A DNA stretch of 5,470 nucleotides from an uncultured Erysipelotrichaceae bacterium (GTDB lineage Bacteria > Bacillota_I > Bacilli_A > Erysipelotrichales > Erysipelotrichaceae): positions 1-5,470 of the forward strand of contig CAJKOS010000128.1 of assembly GCA_905201565.1 (NCBI GenBank), read 5' to 3'. Below the pieces are notes generated by a model. The model searched no databases. It was not told the DNA's origin and saw only the letters and a program-made list of their open reading frames with translations. A program made the translations under genes and the position numbers. Each line of letters opens with the position of its first letter. The first letter of the stretch is position 1. Positions 5,389 through 5,470 of the stretch are shown here, piece by piece.

Positions 5389-5468
5389 ACCTCCCGCAGA
5401 AGCTCATCCGCGATCTTCTGCATTTCCTCAGCGGTCCCCCGGCGGCCGGTGTATACCGGCGTATAGGG
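5340..5468 (-). CDS. C-terminal end of a plsC-like 1-acylglycerol-3-phosphate acyltransferase
   Basis: On the minus strand a frame enters from the window edge and ends with TGA at 5342-5340, giving 42 residues: a YTPVYTGRRGTAEE segment, then a helix (MQKIADELLREVYAL) and a Gly-rich tail ending PLCK. The helix and the position directly before ispH match the end of PlsC-type acyltransferases (phosphatidic acid synthesis) in Clostridia, where the order cmk-plsC-ispH is common. None of the catalytic motifs (HX4D, the Gly-rich EGT block) is within the window, so the name rests on context and the tail alone. It overlaps ispH by 10 bases and is GC-rich like it. Confidence 0.5.
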   Translation of the reverse strand, partial: PYTPVYTGRRGTAEEMQKIADELLREVYALGGQQVGGAPLCK

Positions 5469-5470
5469 CT

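Overview
The window looks like a piece of an anaerobic low-to-mid-GC Firmicute (gut-type, Erysipelotrichales-like by protein flavour; this placement is inference), joined near position 5215-5238 to a short piece of a clearly different, GC-rich genome of Clostridia/Oscillospiraceae type. Supporting the first part are strong Shine-Dalgarno sites, an oxygen/NO-scavenging flavodiiron protein and a lipoprotein of Gram-positive style. Supporting the joint is a jump in base composition (hand count: about 45% GC in 5041-5100 against about 65% in 5281-5340), with two unrelated genes cut on opposite strands at the same place.

Layout. 1-377 (minus) is the N-terminal third of a predicted AAA-ATPase (RPRRFGKT motif), cut by the window edge. 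378-603 is intergenic, with an extended -10 promoter for that gene and the terminator of the next. 604-1797 (minus) is a class A flavodiiron protein with all diiron ligands. 1848-2573 (minus) is trmD, here away from its usual rpsP-rimM-rplS neighbours. 2625-3002 (minus) is a short winged-helix regulator that resembles the N-terminal half of WYL-family regulators but lacks the WYL domain. 3130-4152 (minus) is a low-specificity threonine aldolase. A compact 101-bp divergent region (4153-4253) carries an 11-bp-arm palindrome and outward-facing -10 boxes. 4254-4622 (plus) is an unrecognised 122-aa acidic protein whose start codon lies where transcription should begin, so its message is probably leaderless; it ends in a rho-independent terminator. 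4702-5238 (plus) is a CPWC thioredoxin-like lipoprotein, its tail lost at the joint. 5215-5349 (minus) is the N-terminus of ispH and 5340-5468 (minus) the C-terminus of a plsC-like acyltransferase, both from the GC-rich partner.

How the genes relate. The minus-strand genes are mostly separate units: the flavodiiron gene has its own TTGACA promoter overlapping the trmD stop and its own terminator. The threonine aldolase and the regulator might share a transcript, since no terminator is visible between them. The flavodiiron protein (O2/NO removal) and the extracytoplasmic thioredoxin-like lipoprotein both fit redox protection in an anaerobe, but nothing in the sequence links them in one pathway. 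I see no CRISPR array, rRNA, tRNA, insertion sequence or clear new defence system. The most noteworthy items are the chimeric joint, the likely leaderless gene with its symmetric divergent promoter, the WYL-less regulator, and the displaced TrmD with Glu in place of the usual catalytic Asp.
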